A stretch of DNA of 63,470 bases from Klebsiella pneumoniae (GTDB taxonomy: Bacteria > Desulfobacterota > Binatia > UBA12015). The position numbers and the translations under genes were made by a program. Below the pieces are notes generated by a model. It searched no databases, was not told the DNA's origin, and saw only the letters and a list, made by a program, of their open reading frames with translations. The stretch covers positions 1 to 63,470 of the forward strand of contig CAMBZJ010000018.1 in the NCBI GenBank assembly GCA_945872365.1, written 5' to 3'. Position 1 is the stretch's first letter. Every line of letters begins with the position of its first letter. Below, in pieces: positions 8,193 through 15,654 of this stretch.

Positions 8193-8975
8193 TCAGCGCC
8201 CCTTCCAGACCGGCTTGCGCTTCTGCGCGAACGCGAGTGGCCCCTCCATCGCGTCTTCAGAGCGGAAGAGTTCGATGACGGCCGGGTAATTCGTCACCGC
8301 CACGGCGTCCCGAAGTGGCCGGTCTAGGCTGTCGAGAGCGGCCTGCTTGGTGGCGCGCACGCTGAGTGGCGAACACTCCGCGATCCGCTTCGCCCAGCGG
8401 TCGGCGGCAGGGTGGAGATCCGCGAAGGGTACAACCTCGTTCACGAGTCCGAGTTCGAGAGCCCGCCTCGCGTCGATCGGTTCGCCGGTCAGCATCATGC
8501 CCATCGCGACCTTGAGGGGGATGTGCCGCGGCAGGCGCTGGGCGCCACCGGCCGCCGCCATGAGTCCGACCTTCGGTTCCGGCAAGCCGAAGCGAGCATG
8601 GTCAGCGGCGACCAGGATGTCGCAGCAGAGCGCGATCTCGAAGCCGCCCCCCAGGGCGAAGCCATTGACGGCCCCGATGATCGGCTTGGTCAGGTCGAAG
8701 CGCGAGCAGAGCCCGGCAAAACCGCCCGAGGGCATGGGCGGAAGCTTCCCGCCGTTCTGCGCCGTCCACTTGAGGTCGTTGCCGGCGGAGAACGCGCGCT
8801 CGCCGGACCCGGTCAGGACGGCGACCCAGACCTCGGGATCGGCCGCAAACTCGTCCCAGATCCTCTGCATCTCTGCATGGCAAGGCGGGTGCAGCGCGTT
8901 CATGACCTCCGGGCGGTTCATCGTCACCCAGAGGACCCGGTCGCGACGCTCCACCGAGACGAATTCGTATCCCAT
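8193..8975 (-). CDS. Enoyl-CoA hydratase/isomerase (crotonase) family
   Basis: A 260-residue crotonase that probably hydrates or isomerises an enoyl-CoA. The start ATG at 8975 has AGGGAGA upstream. Oxyanion-hole motifs are clear: GERAFSAGNDLKW (about 60-75) and VNGFALGGGFEIAL (about 105), followed by FGLPEPKVGLMAAAGGAQRL with the family's Glu; the C-terminus SEDAMEGPLAFAQKRKPVWKG is the standard end of the enoyl-CoA hydratase group. Substrate cannot be told. It is divergent from the epoxide-hydrolase-like gene. Confidence 0.88.
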   Translation of the reverse strand: MGYEFVSVERRDRVLWVTMNRPEVMNALHPPCHAEMQRIWDEFAADPEVWVAVLTGSGERAFSAGNDLKWTAQNGGKLPPMPSGGFAGLCSRFDLTKPIIGAVNGFALGGGFEIALCCDILVAADHARFGLPEPKVGLMAAAGGAQRLPRHIPLKVAMGMMLTGEPIDARRALELGLVNEVVPFADLHPAADRWAKRIAECSPLSVRATKQAALDSLDRPLRDAVAVTNYPAVIELFRSEDAMEGPLAFAQKRKPVWKGR

Positions 8976-9059
8976 CGCAAATCTCCCTTGCTTCGCCCGG
9001 CCCATCGGCGCGTGCCCGCGACGGTTGCATCCGGCGAAGCCACCCCTACCAAGGTCCGG

Positions 9060-9986
9060 ATGGACGAGCCAACGACCGTTTCCGGGTCGCCCGCGCCGGG
9101 TGCACCCGAAGTCACCGTAGCGGTCGAACGTCGCCGTGTGGACTGCGGCGAAGTGAGTCTCGACGTGCATCTCGCCGGCCCCGAGGACGCGCCTCTCGTC
9201 GTGATGCTGCACGGCTTCCCCGAGTCTTGGTGGTCGTGGCGGCACCAGATCGCGGCACTCGCGACCCGCTTCCGAGTCGCCGCACCGACGCTGCGCGGCT
9301 ATGGCGCGAGTGAACGTCCAGACGGCGTGAACGCCTATCGCATGGACCGATTGGTCGGCGACGTGCTCGGGCTCGTCCGCGGGCTCGGGCGCGAGAGCAC
9401 CCGGATCGTCGCACACGACTGGGGCGGCGGGATCGGCTGGGCCTTCGCAATGGACCATCCCGCCGCCTGCGAAAAACTCGCCGTCTGCAACTGTCCTCAC
9501 CCGGCTGTGTTCACCCGTCGCATCCGGGAGAATCGCCGTCAGCTCCTGCGCAGCTGGTACATGTTCGCCTTCCAGGTCCCGCGGCTACCCGAGCGGCTGC
9601 TCGCAGCCAAGGATTTTGCGGCGGTGGAGCGCGGCTTCCGGACGATGGTGCGGCGCAGGGACCGAGAGGTCTTCAGCGCGGCCGACCTCGATCGGATCAA
9701 GGACGCGGTTCGGCCCCCGGGCGCTGCGACCGCCGCGATCAACTACTATCGGGCGGCCTTCCGCAACCCGCGGGTCATGGAGCGCTACTCCGGCACGCGC
9801 ACCATCTCCTGCCCCACGCTGCTCGTCTGGGCCGAAGAAGACGATGCGCTCGGCAACGACCTGACCCTCGGCATGGAACCCCTGTTCACCGGTCCGTTCT
9901 CGATCCGGTTCATCCCCGCCTGCAGCCACTGGGTGCAGCAGGAACGCCCCGAAGAGGTGAACGAAGCCCTTCTCGGATTCCTCTGA
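9060..9986 (+). CDS. Alpha/beta hydrolase, epoxide hydrolase/haloalkane dehalogenase-like
   Basis: A 308-residue soluble hydrolase. The oxyanion motif HGFPESWWSWRHQ and the nucleophile elbow HDWGGGIGW (Asp nucleophile rather than Ser) are typical of epoxide hydrolases and related dehalogenases. The catalytic acid is likely in AEEDDALG and the His in CSHWVQQERPEEV. Start ATG 9060 has AAGG 6 nt upstream; a far longer open frame upstream is antisense to the enoyl-CoA hydratase gene and not used. Probably opens epoxides, esters or haloalkanes in a catabolic route. Confidence 0.85.
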   Translation: MDEPTTVSGSPAPGAPEVTVAVERRRVDCGEVSLDVHLAGPEDAPLVVMLHGFPESWWSWRHQIAALATRFRVAAPTLRGYGASERPDGVNAYRMDRLVGDVLGLVRGLGRESTRIVAHDWGGGIGWAFAMDHPAACEKLAVCNCPHPAVFTRRIRENRRQLLRSWYMFAFQVPRLPERLLAAKDFAAVERGFRTMVRRRDREVFSAADLDRIKDAVRPPGAATAAINYYRAAFRNPRVMERYSGTRTISCPTLLVWAEEDDALGNDLTLGMEPLFTGPFSIRFIPACSHWVQQERPEEVNEALLGFL

Positions 9987-10040
9987 AGGCTCGGGCCGGG
10001 CGACGTCTCTGCATGGCTGTGTCCCGATGGGGCAACGAAG

Positions 10041-10072
10041 AAGGGGGTGCCCGCCGTCGCGGACACCCCCTT
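10041..10072. terminator. Terminator-like hairpin between convergent genes
   Basis: AAGGGGGTG and CACCCCCTT form a perfect 9-bp stem around a 14-nt loop with extra inner pairs. It lies between the + strand hydrolase (ends 9986) and the minus-strand secreted-protein gene (ends 10112), so it can stop both. There is no long T-tract on either side, so efficiency is uncertain. Confidence 0.5.
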
Positions 10073-10111
10073 CGAAACTCCCCGTCGCTCGAAGGCGACC
10101 GATTCGCAGCT

Positions 10112-11083
10112 TCAGTCGATCTGGACCTTCGCGTGCGACGATCCGCCGAAGACGCCGACGGCCTGACCCACCACCGCGAAGAGGTAATCGTCGCGGTCGT
10201 CACGATTGGTCGGTGCCAGCGCGAGGATGCCCGAACTCGTGGGCTTCACGAAGTCGGGAATGAGCGGCGAAGTGCCACCCGCGAGGTTGCGGAACTCAAG
10301 GCAGTCCATGGCCACGTCGGGCAGAGACGTCGCGACCTCGAGGTTGTCGTAATAGGTCGTGTAGAAGGCTGTGTTCTCGTCGATCGGCTCGGCCACACCG
10401 TCGACCACCGTGAGCCACGCCATCACGACGAAACTCGCGTCGAGGGTACTCGGGTTGAGCGTCTGGAGCACGTAGCGACCGCGATCCGAGGTCGGATGCG
10501 GGGGCAACTCGATGCTGTAGCCGCGAATGTCAGTATTGAAACCTTCGGCGTCGTTTCCGAAGGAGTATCCCGTCTCGAGGTCGGCCACCGTGAAGGTGCC
10601 GACGATGCCGTCACGCGACAAGACCTTACCGGTCTGGTCGAACGGGCGGCAGTTCGTGTCGGTCTCATAAGCCGTCACGGTCACGATCCCGCGGCTGCCG
10701 GCAAGATTGACCAGAGGACCCGAAGGAGTGTTGTCCGCACCGATCGCCTGGATGTTCGTCGGATCGACGACCACCGTGTCGCGCTCCGTCAGGCACATCG
10801 AAAGATCGGCAAGCTCGTTGCAGTTCTGGCCCCAAAAGGTCCAGTGCGTGGTGATCTTGGCGCCACCCTGCGGAGAGCTCGCGTGGGGGTTGCTCACGAT
10901 CATGTACGATGCCTTGCCCGACGTCGCGTCGAACGGCATCACCAACTCGGTTGCCGGCTGCGTGAGCGAGCTGCAGGCCGATCCCGGCGGGCAATTCGCC
11001 GCTGCCGTCGCCTGGGTTCCCGAGCAGAGGATCGCCGCCACAGCGATCGCTCCCATTGTCGTCTGGATCATCGTTCTCATCAT
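10112..11083 (-). CDS. Secreted protein of unknown function
   Basis: A 323-residue exported protein. I choose the ATG at 11083, preceded by GGGGAGA at 6 nt, giving MMRTMIQTTMGAIAVAAIL and a signal peptide cleaved near ATAAA. The mature part contains four to six cysteines (ANCPPGSACSSLT, GQNCNELADLSMCLTE, DTNCRPFDQ, MDCLEFRN), probably as disulfides, and reads as beta-rich: KASYMIVSNPH, ITTHWTFWGQ, TVVVDPTNIQAI, GIVTVTAYETD. I recognise no catalytic motif. Similar unannotated exported proteins are frequent in environmental deltaproteobacteria-like genomes. Confidence 0.75.
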   Translation of the reverse strand: MMRTMIQTTMGAIAVAAILCSGTQATAAANCPPGSACSSLTQPATELVMPFDATSGKASYMIVSNPHASSPQGGAKITTHWTFWGQNCNELADLSMCLTERDTVVVDPTNIQAIGADNTPSGPLVNLAGSRGIVTVTAYETDTNCRPFDQTGKVLSRDGIVGTFTVADLETGYSFGNDAEGFNTDIRGYSIELPPHPTSDRGRYVLQTLNPSTLDASFVVMAWLTVVDGVAEPIDENTAFYTTYYDNLEVATSLPDVAMDCLEFRNLAGGTSPLIPDFVKPTSSGILALAPTNRDDRDDYLFAVVGQAVGVFGGSSHAKVQID

Positions 11084-11556
11084 TCGTTGTCTCCCCTCGT
11101 TGTCAGCCACTTTGCCCGAGCGGCCTCCGGTTCAGCAGGGCCGAATCCGGATCGAGCCGAAGCCGAACAGACATGTTCCGATGGCCCTAGCATCTCCGCT
11201 CTGGCTTGCACCACCCCCTAAACCCGGGCTTGGCGGCAGTGGACCCGGTCAGCCCGGGAAACGGATCACGGGGCCGATCCGAGCCGATCATGTACGGACT
11301 TGCGATCGAGACTGGACGAACCAACCGATTCGGTATAGTGAGAAACCATCGACCCGGGCGGTCACAGCGCCCGCGGAGCCGAGGCGTCGGGGGTAGTCCC
11401 CGCCGGTTCGGCGGGTCGAGCCGGCTGGGAAGCAGCGGCGGTCTCCTGGGCGGCTGGCGGGTCTGGACCCGCGATTCGGTCTTCCGAGGACGAGAGGCCC
11501 ATCGAGGGCCTCCCGGGCAGCGGATGGCGGCGCCGAGAAAGGAAGGTGATCCAGTC

Positions 11557-11604
11557 GTGATAGGAAGTAGTTGCCAGGTGAACTGTGAGGTGGTGGCCTC
11601 CTAG
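11557..11604 (+). CDS. Possible 15-residue peptide inside the structured RNA
   Basis: GTG at 11557 opens a 15-codon frame, MIGSSCQVNCEVVAS, closed by TAG. It is preceded by GGAAGGTGATCC (11541-11552), whose GGTGATCC is fully complementary to the conserved 16S rRNA 3' end, 4 nt before the GTG. An in-frame ATG at 11524 would give 26 residues. The peptide has two cysteines spaced C-x3-C. Whether it is translated is unknown; the extended ribosome site is the only support. Confidence 0.3.
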   Translation: MIGSSCQVNCEVVAS

Positions 11605-11661
11605 GCCAGACTACGACGACTTCTGACGTGGTCGCCTGGGAGAAACACCAGGCACCACCGA

Positions 11662-11740
11662 CCCCGAGGGTTCCTCGCTCTCACCGGCGAGGCCGAGCAT
11701 GCAGTCGATAGACGCTCGGAAGTAGCCCTCGGGGTTTTCT
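11662..11740 (+). terminator. Three-way-junction hairpin followed by T-tract
   Basis: CCCCGAGGG (11662-11670) pairs with CCCTCGGGG (11726-11734) and encloses two further perfect 6-bp stems, CCTCGC/GCGAGG (11673-11692) and CCGAGC/GCTCGG (11693-11719). TTTTCT follows at once at 11735. It looks like the 3' end of a + strand transcript that stops before running antisense into the phosphatase gene at 11761. Confidence 0.55.
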
Positions 11741-11760
11741 CGTCTGATGGCCGGGCGAGA

Positions 11761-12405
11761 CTACTCGGCGCCCTCCCCCATCCGGACGGACACGGTCTCC
11801 CGGTTGAGGAAGCAGACCTCGGGCCAGGGCCCGCCGAGGGCGAGCGCCGAAAGGCCTCCCGGATCGATGCGGATTCGCCGCAGCGCGGATGCGTCGAGCC
11901 CGAGGCACGCTGCGACCAGCAGCCTGAGCGGGTCGCCGTGCGAGACGACCAGCGCCGGCCGACCTCCGCAACCCGCCACGACGGCCGACAGCGCACGCGC
12001 CACTCGCTCACCGACCTCGACCAGGTTTTCGCCGCCGCCCGGAGCCCGGCTGCGCAGCGGGTCGGTCAGGTGTTCCCTGAAGACCGGGTCGTCAAATAGT
12101 TCCTTGAAACGCCGGCCTTCCCACTGTGCGTAGTCGACTTCCGCCAGCTCCTCGAGCTCGCGCACCGGGACGGGGTCGAGGACTCCCGCGACGATGTCGG
12201 CCGTCTCGCGGGCCCGCGCGACCGGACTCGTCCAGACCGAGCCGAGACCGAGTGCGCGCAAACCGGGAGCCAGCGCGCGGATCTGGGCCGCGCCGGCGGA
12301 AGAGAGCGGCACGGGACGTCGCCCCATGACCCGCTGCTCGGCATTCCACTCCGTCGCGCCATGCCGCAACAGGTAGACGAGCGTCCGGCCCGTTTGCGCC
12401 GGCAT
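11761..12405 (-). CDS. Histidine phosphatase family (phosphoglycerate-mutase-like)
   Basis: A 214-residue cytosolic phosphatase or mutase. The phosphohistidine motif is LVYLLRHGATEWN at the N-terminus (RHG, about residues 14-16); the second conserved arginine is in TSPVARARETADIV; the acid Glu in ELAEVDYAQWEGR; the second His in ALVVSHGDPLRLL. The layout fits cofactor-independent broad-specificity phosphatases such as CobC/GpmB-like proteins more than a glycolytic mutase. The start ATG at 12405 lies 3 nt after the stop of the rhodanese-ThiF gene, so it is the last gene of the minus-strand operon. Confidence 0.88.
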   Translation of the reverse strand: MPAQTGRTLVYLLRHGATEWNAEQRVMGRRPVPLSSAGAAQIRALAPGLRALGLGSVWTSPVARARETADIVAGVLDPVPVRELEELAEVDYAQWEGRRFKELFDDPVFREHLTDPLRSRAPGGGENLVEVGERVARALSAVVAGCGGRPALVVSHGDPLRLLVAACLGLDASALRRIRIDPGGLSALALGGPWPEVCFLNRETVSVRMGEGAE

Positions 12406-12408
12406 CGT

Positions 12409-13599
12409 TCAGGGTGCGCCAGCGGTGTCGTGAGCGCCGCGCAGCCCGCAGAACTCCTCGTAGTCGATCAGTTCACGGATCGTCGGGTGATCGCCGCAGA
12501 CCGGGCACTCCGGATCGCGGCGGAGTTTCAGTTGCTTGATCTCCATCGCGAGGGTGTCGAAGTGCAGCAAGCGTCCGACGAGCGGACGTCCGACGCCGAG
12601 GATCAGCTTCACCGTCTCCACGGCCTGCACGCAGCCGACGAGACCCGGCAGCACGCCGAGCACGCCCGCTTCCTGGCAGGAAGGTGCGGCGCCCGGAGGC
12701 GGCGGTTCGGGGAACAGACACCGGTAACAGGGACCATGGCCCGGCCAGAAGACCGTCGCCTGCCCTTCGAACTGGAAGATGCTTCCGTGGATGTTGGGCT
12801 TACCGAGGAAGACGCAGGCGTCGTTCACGAGGTAGCGGGTCGGAAAATTGTCGCAGCCGTCCACGATCACGTCCCAGTCGGCGAAGAGGCGCATCACGTT
12901 CTCGGAGGTGACACGCTCGCGGAAACCAATCACCTTCACGTCGGGGTTCAGACCCTGCAACGTCTTCTTCGCCGACTCGACCTTCGGCATGCCGACGCGG
13001 TCGTCGGCATGCAGGATCTGTCGCTGGAGGTTCGATCGGTCGACCACGTCGTCGTCGACGATGCCGATCGTGCCGACGCCGGCTGCGGCCAGGTAGTATG
13101 CCGTCGGCGACCCCAGCCCGCCGGCACCGATCAGCAGTACCTTCGCGTCGAGCAGCTTCGACTGTCCGGACTCGCCGACCTCCGGCAGAATGAAGTGACG
13201 GCTGTAGCGCTGCATCTGGTCGGCTGTGAACTGCCGGTCCGCGGTCCAGGGGTGACCGGCACCCTTCCAGGCCCCGAAACCACCCGTCATCGAGACGACG
13301 TTCGAGTAGCCCATGTCCTTCAGGATCTTGCCGGCGATGAGCGAACGGGCTCCGCCGGCGCAATAGGCGACGATCTCGGCGCCGCGGTCCGGCACCGCCT
13401 CCTCGATCCGCATCTCGAGGTAACCGCGCGGAACCGAGAGCGCCCCAGTGAGATGTCCTTCGCGGAATTCCTCGCGTTCTCGCACGTCGACGAGCACCGG
13501 GGCCGACCCGTTCGAGAGCCGCGCTCGGACGTGATCCACGGAAACCTCCGGGACTACCCGACGGGCGTCTTCCATGATCTGGGCGTAGGTGCGTTTCAT
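12409..13599 (-). CDS. Rhodanese-ThiF/MoeB fusion, sulfur-carrier-activating enzyme
   Basis: A 396-residue protein with an N-terminal rhodanese domain (about 15-120; VLVDVREREEFREGHL, active Cys80 in AYCAGGARS) and then an E1-like adenylyltransferase domain (about 128-385; nucleotide loop GAGGLGS 158-164, DGCDNFPTRYLVND, zinc cysteines C291/C294 and C365/C368). Such enzymes adenylate the C-terminus of MoaD/ThiS-like sulfur carriers and load sulfur from a rhodanese persulfide. The usual MoeZ/MOCS3 order is ThiF first and rhodanese second; here it is reversed. No MoaD/ThiS partner gene is adjacent. Start overlaps the stop of the small membrane protein by 4 nt. Confidence 0.9.
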   Translation of the reverse strand: MKRTYAQIMEDARRVVPEVSVDHVRARLSNGSAPVLVDVREREEFREGHLTGALSVPRGYLEMRIEEAVPDRGAEIVAYCAGGARSLIAGKILKDMGYSNVVSMTGGFGAWKGAGHPWTADRQFTADQMQRYSRHFILPEVGESGQSKLLDAKVLLIGAGGLGSPTAYYLAAAGVGTIGIVDDDVVDRSNLQRQILHADDRVGMPKVESAKKTLQGLNPDVKVIGFRERVTSENVMRLFADWDVIVDGCDNFPTRYLVNDACVFLGKPNIHGSIFQFEGQATVFWPGHGPCYRCLFPEPPPPGAAPSCQEAGVLGVLPGLVGCVQAVETVKLILGVGRPLVGRLLHFDTLAMEIKQLKLRRDPECPVCGDHPTIRELIDYEEFCGLRGAHDTAGAP

Positions 13600-13880
13600 C
13601 GACCGGCTCCTCCAACGATCACGTCTTCGTTCTTGCTTTCGGCGGCCGACCGCTCGAGCCGCTCGATCTCCGTGGTGAGTGCATCGACCTCGCGCGAGCG
13701 TGCGCGGGCGTGCATGGACGCCACAATCGCCGTGAAGCCCTGTAGGAAGAGTGCCCCCACGCCCCAGGCGAGGTGCGAGTAGAGCGTTCCCTCGCCGTGC
13801 CCGGCCCTCATTCCGGCGGCGAAAGCGGCCAGTCCAGCAAGGAAAGAGGCGATCGCGAGCAGCGCCGTCACGCCCGACAT
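13596..13880 (-). CDS. Small two-TM protein with C-terminal coiled coil
   Basis: A 94-residue protein starting at the ATG at 13880 (GGGG upstream). Two membrane helices (MSGVTALLAIASFLAGLAAFA and SHLAWGVGALFLQGFTAIVA) with a short glycine-rich loop are followed by a charged helix REVDALTTEIERLERSAA likely to form a coiled coil. I do not recognise a family. It sits between the LON-domain gene (44 nt upstream) and the rhodanese-ThiF gene (4-nt overlap), so it is part of the same operon. Confidence 0.65.
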   Translation of the reverse strand: MSGVTALLAIASFLAGLAAFAAGMRAGHGEGTLYSHLAWGVGALFLQGFTAIVASMHARARSREVDALTTEIERLERSAAESKNEDVIVGGAGR

Positions 13881-13923
13881 GTTCGCCCCCGTTGCGACGC
13901 CCGGATCGGCCTCCGCACTCGTC

Positions 13924-14586
13924 TCAGTGCCATGCGCCCTCTCCTCGGGCCGACCCCGCGCCGAGGCGGCGTTCGGCAGCGAGGAACTCCAGGATCTCGA
14001 CGAGCCGCTGCGCACGTGAGAGCGCGTCGTCGCAGTCGAGCAGGGAGAGTTTTTCGACCGGTTCGAGGTCGAGTGCGAATCCGAGCCGGTTCACGAGTCC
14101 GGCGAGCGCCTCGGGCATCCCCTCCCACCAACCTGCGGGGGGAGCCTCGGACGCGCCCTCGAAGAGCATCCCGACGACGCTGCGCAGGCGGGCGGCGACC
14201 CCGACCGCAGCCGCGGAGCCGGCTGCGGGAGTCGCCTCGTCCCGCCAGCGGACGCGGGCCTGCCGATAGGGCTTGCCGCCGATCTCCTCCACGACCTCGA
14301 AGCGACGCAGACCGCGCAGCAGCAGGTTCGAGCGGCCGTCGGCGAGCAACTCGAATTTCTCGATGCCACCGAGGCAACCGAGCGGAAAGATCGGCGGCGA
14401 CCCCTGATCGTCGCGACGCCAATCGGCGCGAAGGAGAACCATGCCAATCCGGCGATCGCCGTTCATCGCGTCACCTACCATCGCCCGATAGCGCGGCTCA
14501 AAGACGTGCAGCGGCAGATCGACGTCGGGAAAGAGCACGACGTTCGGCAGCGGAAAGAGCGCGACCAGGTCTGAATCGTCCGCCAC
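13924..14586 (-). CDS. LON peptidase substrate-binding-domain protein
   Basis: A 220-residue protein made of the Lon N-terminal (substrate-recognition) domain alone, without ATPase or protease parts. The family start FPLPNVVLFPDVDLPLHVFEPRYRAMV (about 11-37) is very clear, followed by IFPLGCLGGIEKFELLADGRSN and LLLRGLRRFEV. Stand-alone LON-domain proteins of this size are common, their role undetermined; they are thought to bind unfolded protein. It lies 3 nt after the stop of the Fur-family gene. Confidence 0.88.
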   Translation of the reverse strand: MADDSDLVALFPLPNVVLFPDVDLPLHVFEPRYRAMVGDAMNGDRRIGMVLLRADWRRDDQGSPPIFPLGCLGGIEKFELLADGRSNLLLRGLRRFEVVEEIGGKPYRQARVRWRDEATPAAGSAAAVGVAARLRSVVGMLFEGASEAPPAGWWEGMPEALAGLVNRLGFALDLEPVEKLSLLDCDDALSRAQRLVEILEFLAAERRLGAGSARGEGAWH

Positions 14587-14589
14587 GCC

Positions 14590-15006
14590 TCAGCCTCCCG
14601 CTCGGGCGCCGGCCGCGCAAGAAGCGCAGGTTCCGCGGTAGACGACGCGACGGTCCGCAACCCGATGTCCGCCGGGCAGCATCGGCAACTCCGGGCTCGC
14701 GGCCGTTGCCTCGACGTCGACCAGGCGATCGCACCGCAGGCACAGGAAATGGTCGTGCGGTCCCGCCCGGCCGTCGAAGCGCGCCGGTTGTCCGCAGACC
14801 GCGATGGCCAGCGCCCGCCCGTCGTCGACCAGCTTGCGCAAGTTCCGGTAGACGGTCCCCAGGCTCACGGACGGCAGCCTTTCAAGGACTTCGCGGTAGA
14901 CTTGCTCCGCCGTGGGGTGCCGGTCACTCGCGCGCAGTGCCCGCAGCGTCGCTTCGAGTTGACGCGTGGCGCGCCCTCCCGGCACCCGTCGGCCCTCCCC
15001 CGGCAT
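14590..15006 (-). CDS. Fur/PerR family metalloregulator
   Basis: A 138-residue transcription repressor. The winged helix is HPTAEQVYREVLERL plus VSLGTVYRNLRKLVDDG; the dimer/metal part has GPHDHFLCLRCDRLVDV and ends with CASC, giving the two CxxC pairs of a structural zinc site. The tail and position beside rubrerythrin suggest a PerR-like peroxide sensor rather than iron Fur, but the sensing residues cannot be assigned safely. ATG at 15006 is used; GTG at 15012 is an alternative. It starts 9 nt after the stop of the DUF3501 gene. Its likely target is the inverted repeat before rubrerythrin. Confidence 0.85.
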   Translation of the reverse strand: MPGEGRRVPGGRATRQLEATLRALRASDRHPTAEQVYREVLERLPSVSLGTVYRNLRKLVDDGRALAIAVCGQPARFDGRAGPHDHFLCLRCDRLVDVEATAASPELPMLPGGHRVADRRVVYRGTCASCAAGARAGG

Positions 15007-15014
15007 CTCCACGC

Positions 15015-15593
15015 TCAGCGAACCAGGTCTCCGGCAAGACTCGCGCGCTGTGCCTCCGACAGCGTCGCGACCGCCTGGTAGGCCGGGTGATCGATCCGCA
15101 GCCGTACCGGGCAATCCGGGCGTCCGAGAGCGCCTGCGACGGCGTCGGATAGTGGAAAGCGCAGGTACTGGACGGCCGAGATGCGGTCCGCTCGAGAGCG
15201 CCCCGCCTCGAAACGTCCGGGAACCGGGTTACCATCCACCTCGAGCACGACGAACTCGTCGATGCCGACCAAGCGGTGCAATTCCTCGGCGATCCTGCCC
15301 TGCTCGGTCACCTCGACGAAGAGTGTCGCGGATAGTTCACGCTCGCCCGGCAGTAAGCCGTTGTAGACGGCACACTCCTCGCGGATCTTGTCAATATCGG
15401 AGATGCGCTCCACGAAAACCATCTCCTGCACCTGAAAGCGCACGGTCTCGAAGTTCTCGAACACGAGCGTCACGCGATCGCCGACGTGGACCCGTCGGTC
15501 CCGCTTGATGGCGATGATGCGTTCGCGGAGCGCGGCCCGCTCCGCGGCGTAGCGCGTGAGGCCGGAAAGATCGTCGAGGGTGACGTTGCGCAT
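15015..15593 (-). CDS. DUF3501 family protein
   Basis: A 192-residue protein matching DUF3501 by its start ([20 protein letters not shown]), the strands [26 protein letters not shown], and [25 protein letters not shown]. Known members are found beside rubrerythrin and Fe-S oxidoreductases, but no biochemical activity is established. Here it lies between rubrerythrin and the Fur-family gene, in keeping with an oxidative-stress role. Start at 15593 is the ATG directly before the conserved part. Confidence 0.85.
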   Translation of the reverse strand: MRNVTLDDLSGLTRYAAERAALRERIIAIKRDRRVHVGDRVTLVFENFETVRFQVQEMVFVERISDIDKIREECAVYNGLLPGERELSATLFVEVTEQGRIAEELHRLVGIDEFVVLEVDGNPVPGRFEAGRSRADRISAVQYLRFPLSDAVAGALGRPDCPVRLRIDHPAYQAVATLSEAQRASLAGDLVR

Positions 15594-15612
15594 TGGGACT
15601 CCGGCTAGCTCC

Positions 15613-15643
15613 GGGTCGGCCGGACCATCCGTCCGGCCGACCC
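15613..15643 (-). other. Perfect 13-bp intercistronic hairpin
   Basis: GGGTCGGCCGGAC and GTCCGGCCGACCC pair without mismatch around a 5-nt loop, in the 61-nt gap between rubrerythrin and the DUF3501 gene. No T-tract follows on the minus strand, so it is more likely a processing or stability element, or a partial terminator that lowers expression of the downstream genes relative to rubrerythrin. Confidence 0.55.
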
Positions 15644-15654
15644 TGGAAGATCGA

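Larger units (their letters stand above)
11340..11740 (+). ncRNA. Candidate structured RNA, no known family recognised
   Basis: Within 340 bases the + strand can form: 11399-11405/11409-11415 (7 bp), 11457-11463/11466-11472 (7 bp), GAGGCCC/GGGCCTC at 11494-11512, TGGCCT/AGGCCA at 11594-11608, an 11-bp stem with one bulge at 11628-11658 (loop GAGAAACA), and a final three-way junction 11662-11734 followed by TTTTCT. TATAGT at 11334-11339 could be a -10 box, with a weak -35. The conserved cores of RNase P RNA, tmRNA, SRP RNA or common riboswitches are not visible to me. Because the next gene is on the other strand, it is not an ordinary mRNA leader. Exact ends are estimates. Confidence 0.4.
11084..11760. 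other. 677-base gene-free interval with dense secondary structure
   Basis: Divergent to the gene at 10112-11083 and facing the 3' end of the gene at 11761. The left quarter (11084-11330) shows nothing clear. From about 11340 onward the + strand holds a series of perfect hairpins ending in a T-tract, described in the following entries. Open frames crossing it read as Arg/Gly/Ser-rich shadows, apart from one very short ORF with a strong ribosome site. Confidence 0.5.

Noticed and set aside
11530-11560. Minus-strand sequence resembling the 16S rRNA 3' end (GGATCACCTTCCTTTCT)
   Set aside because: The preceding bases do not match the conserved 16S helix 45 and there is one extra base; it is better read as a + strand ribosome-site-like element.
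12361-13782. 473-codon + strand frame opposite the rhodanese-ThiF gene
   Set aside because: It is an antisense shadow of a clearly identified enzyme; long antisense frames are expected at this base composition.
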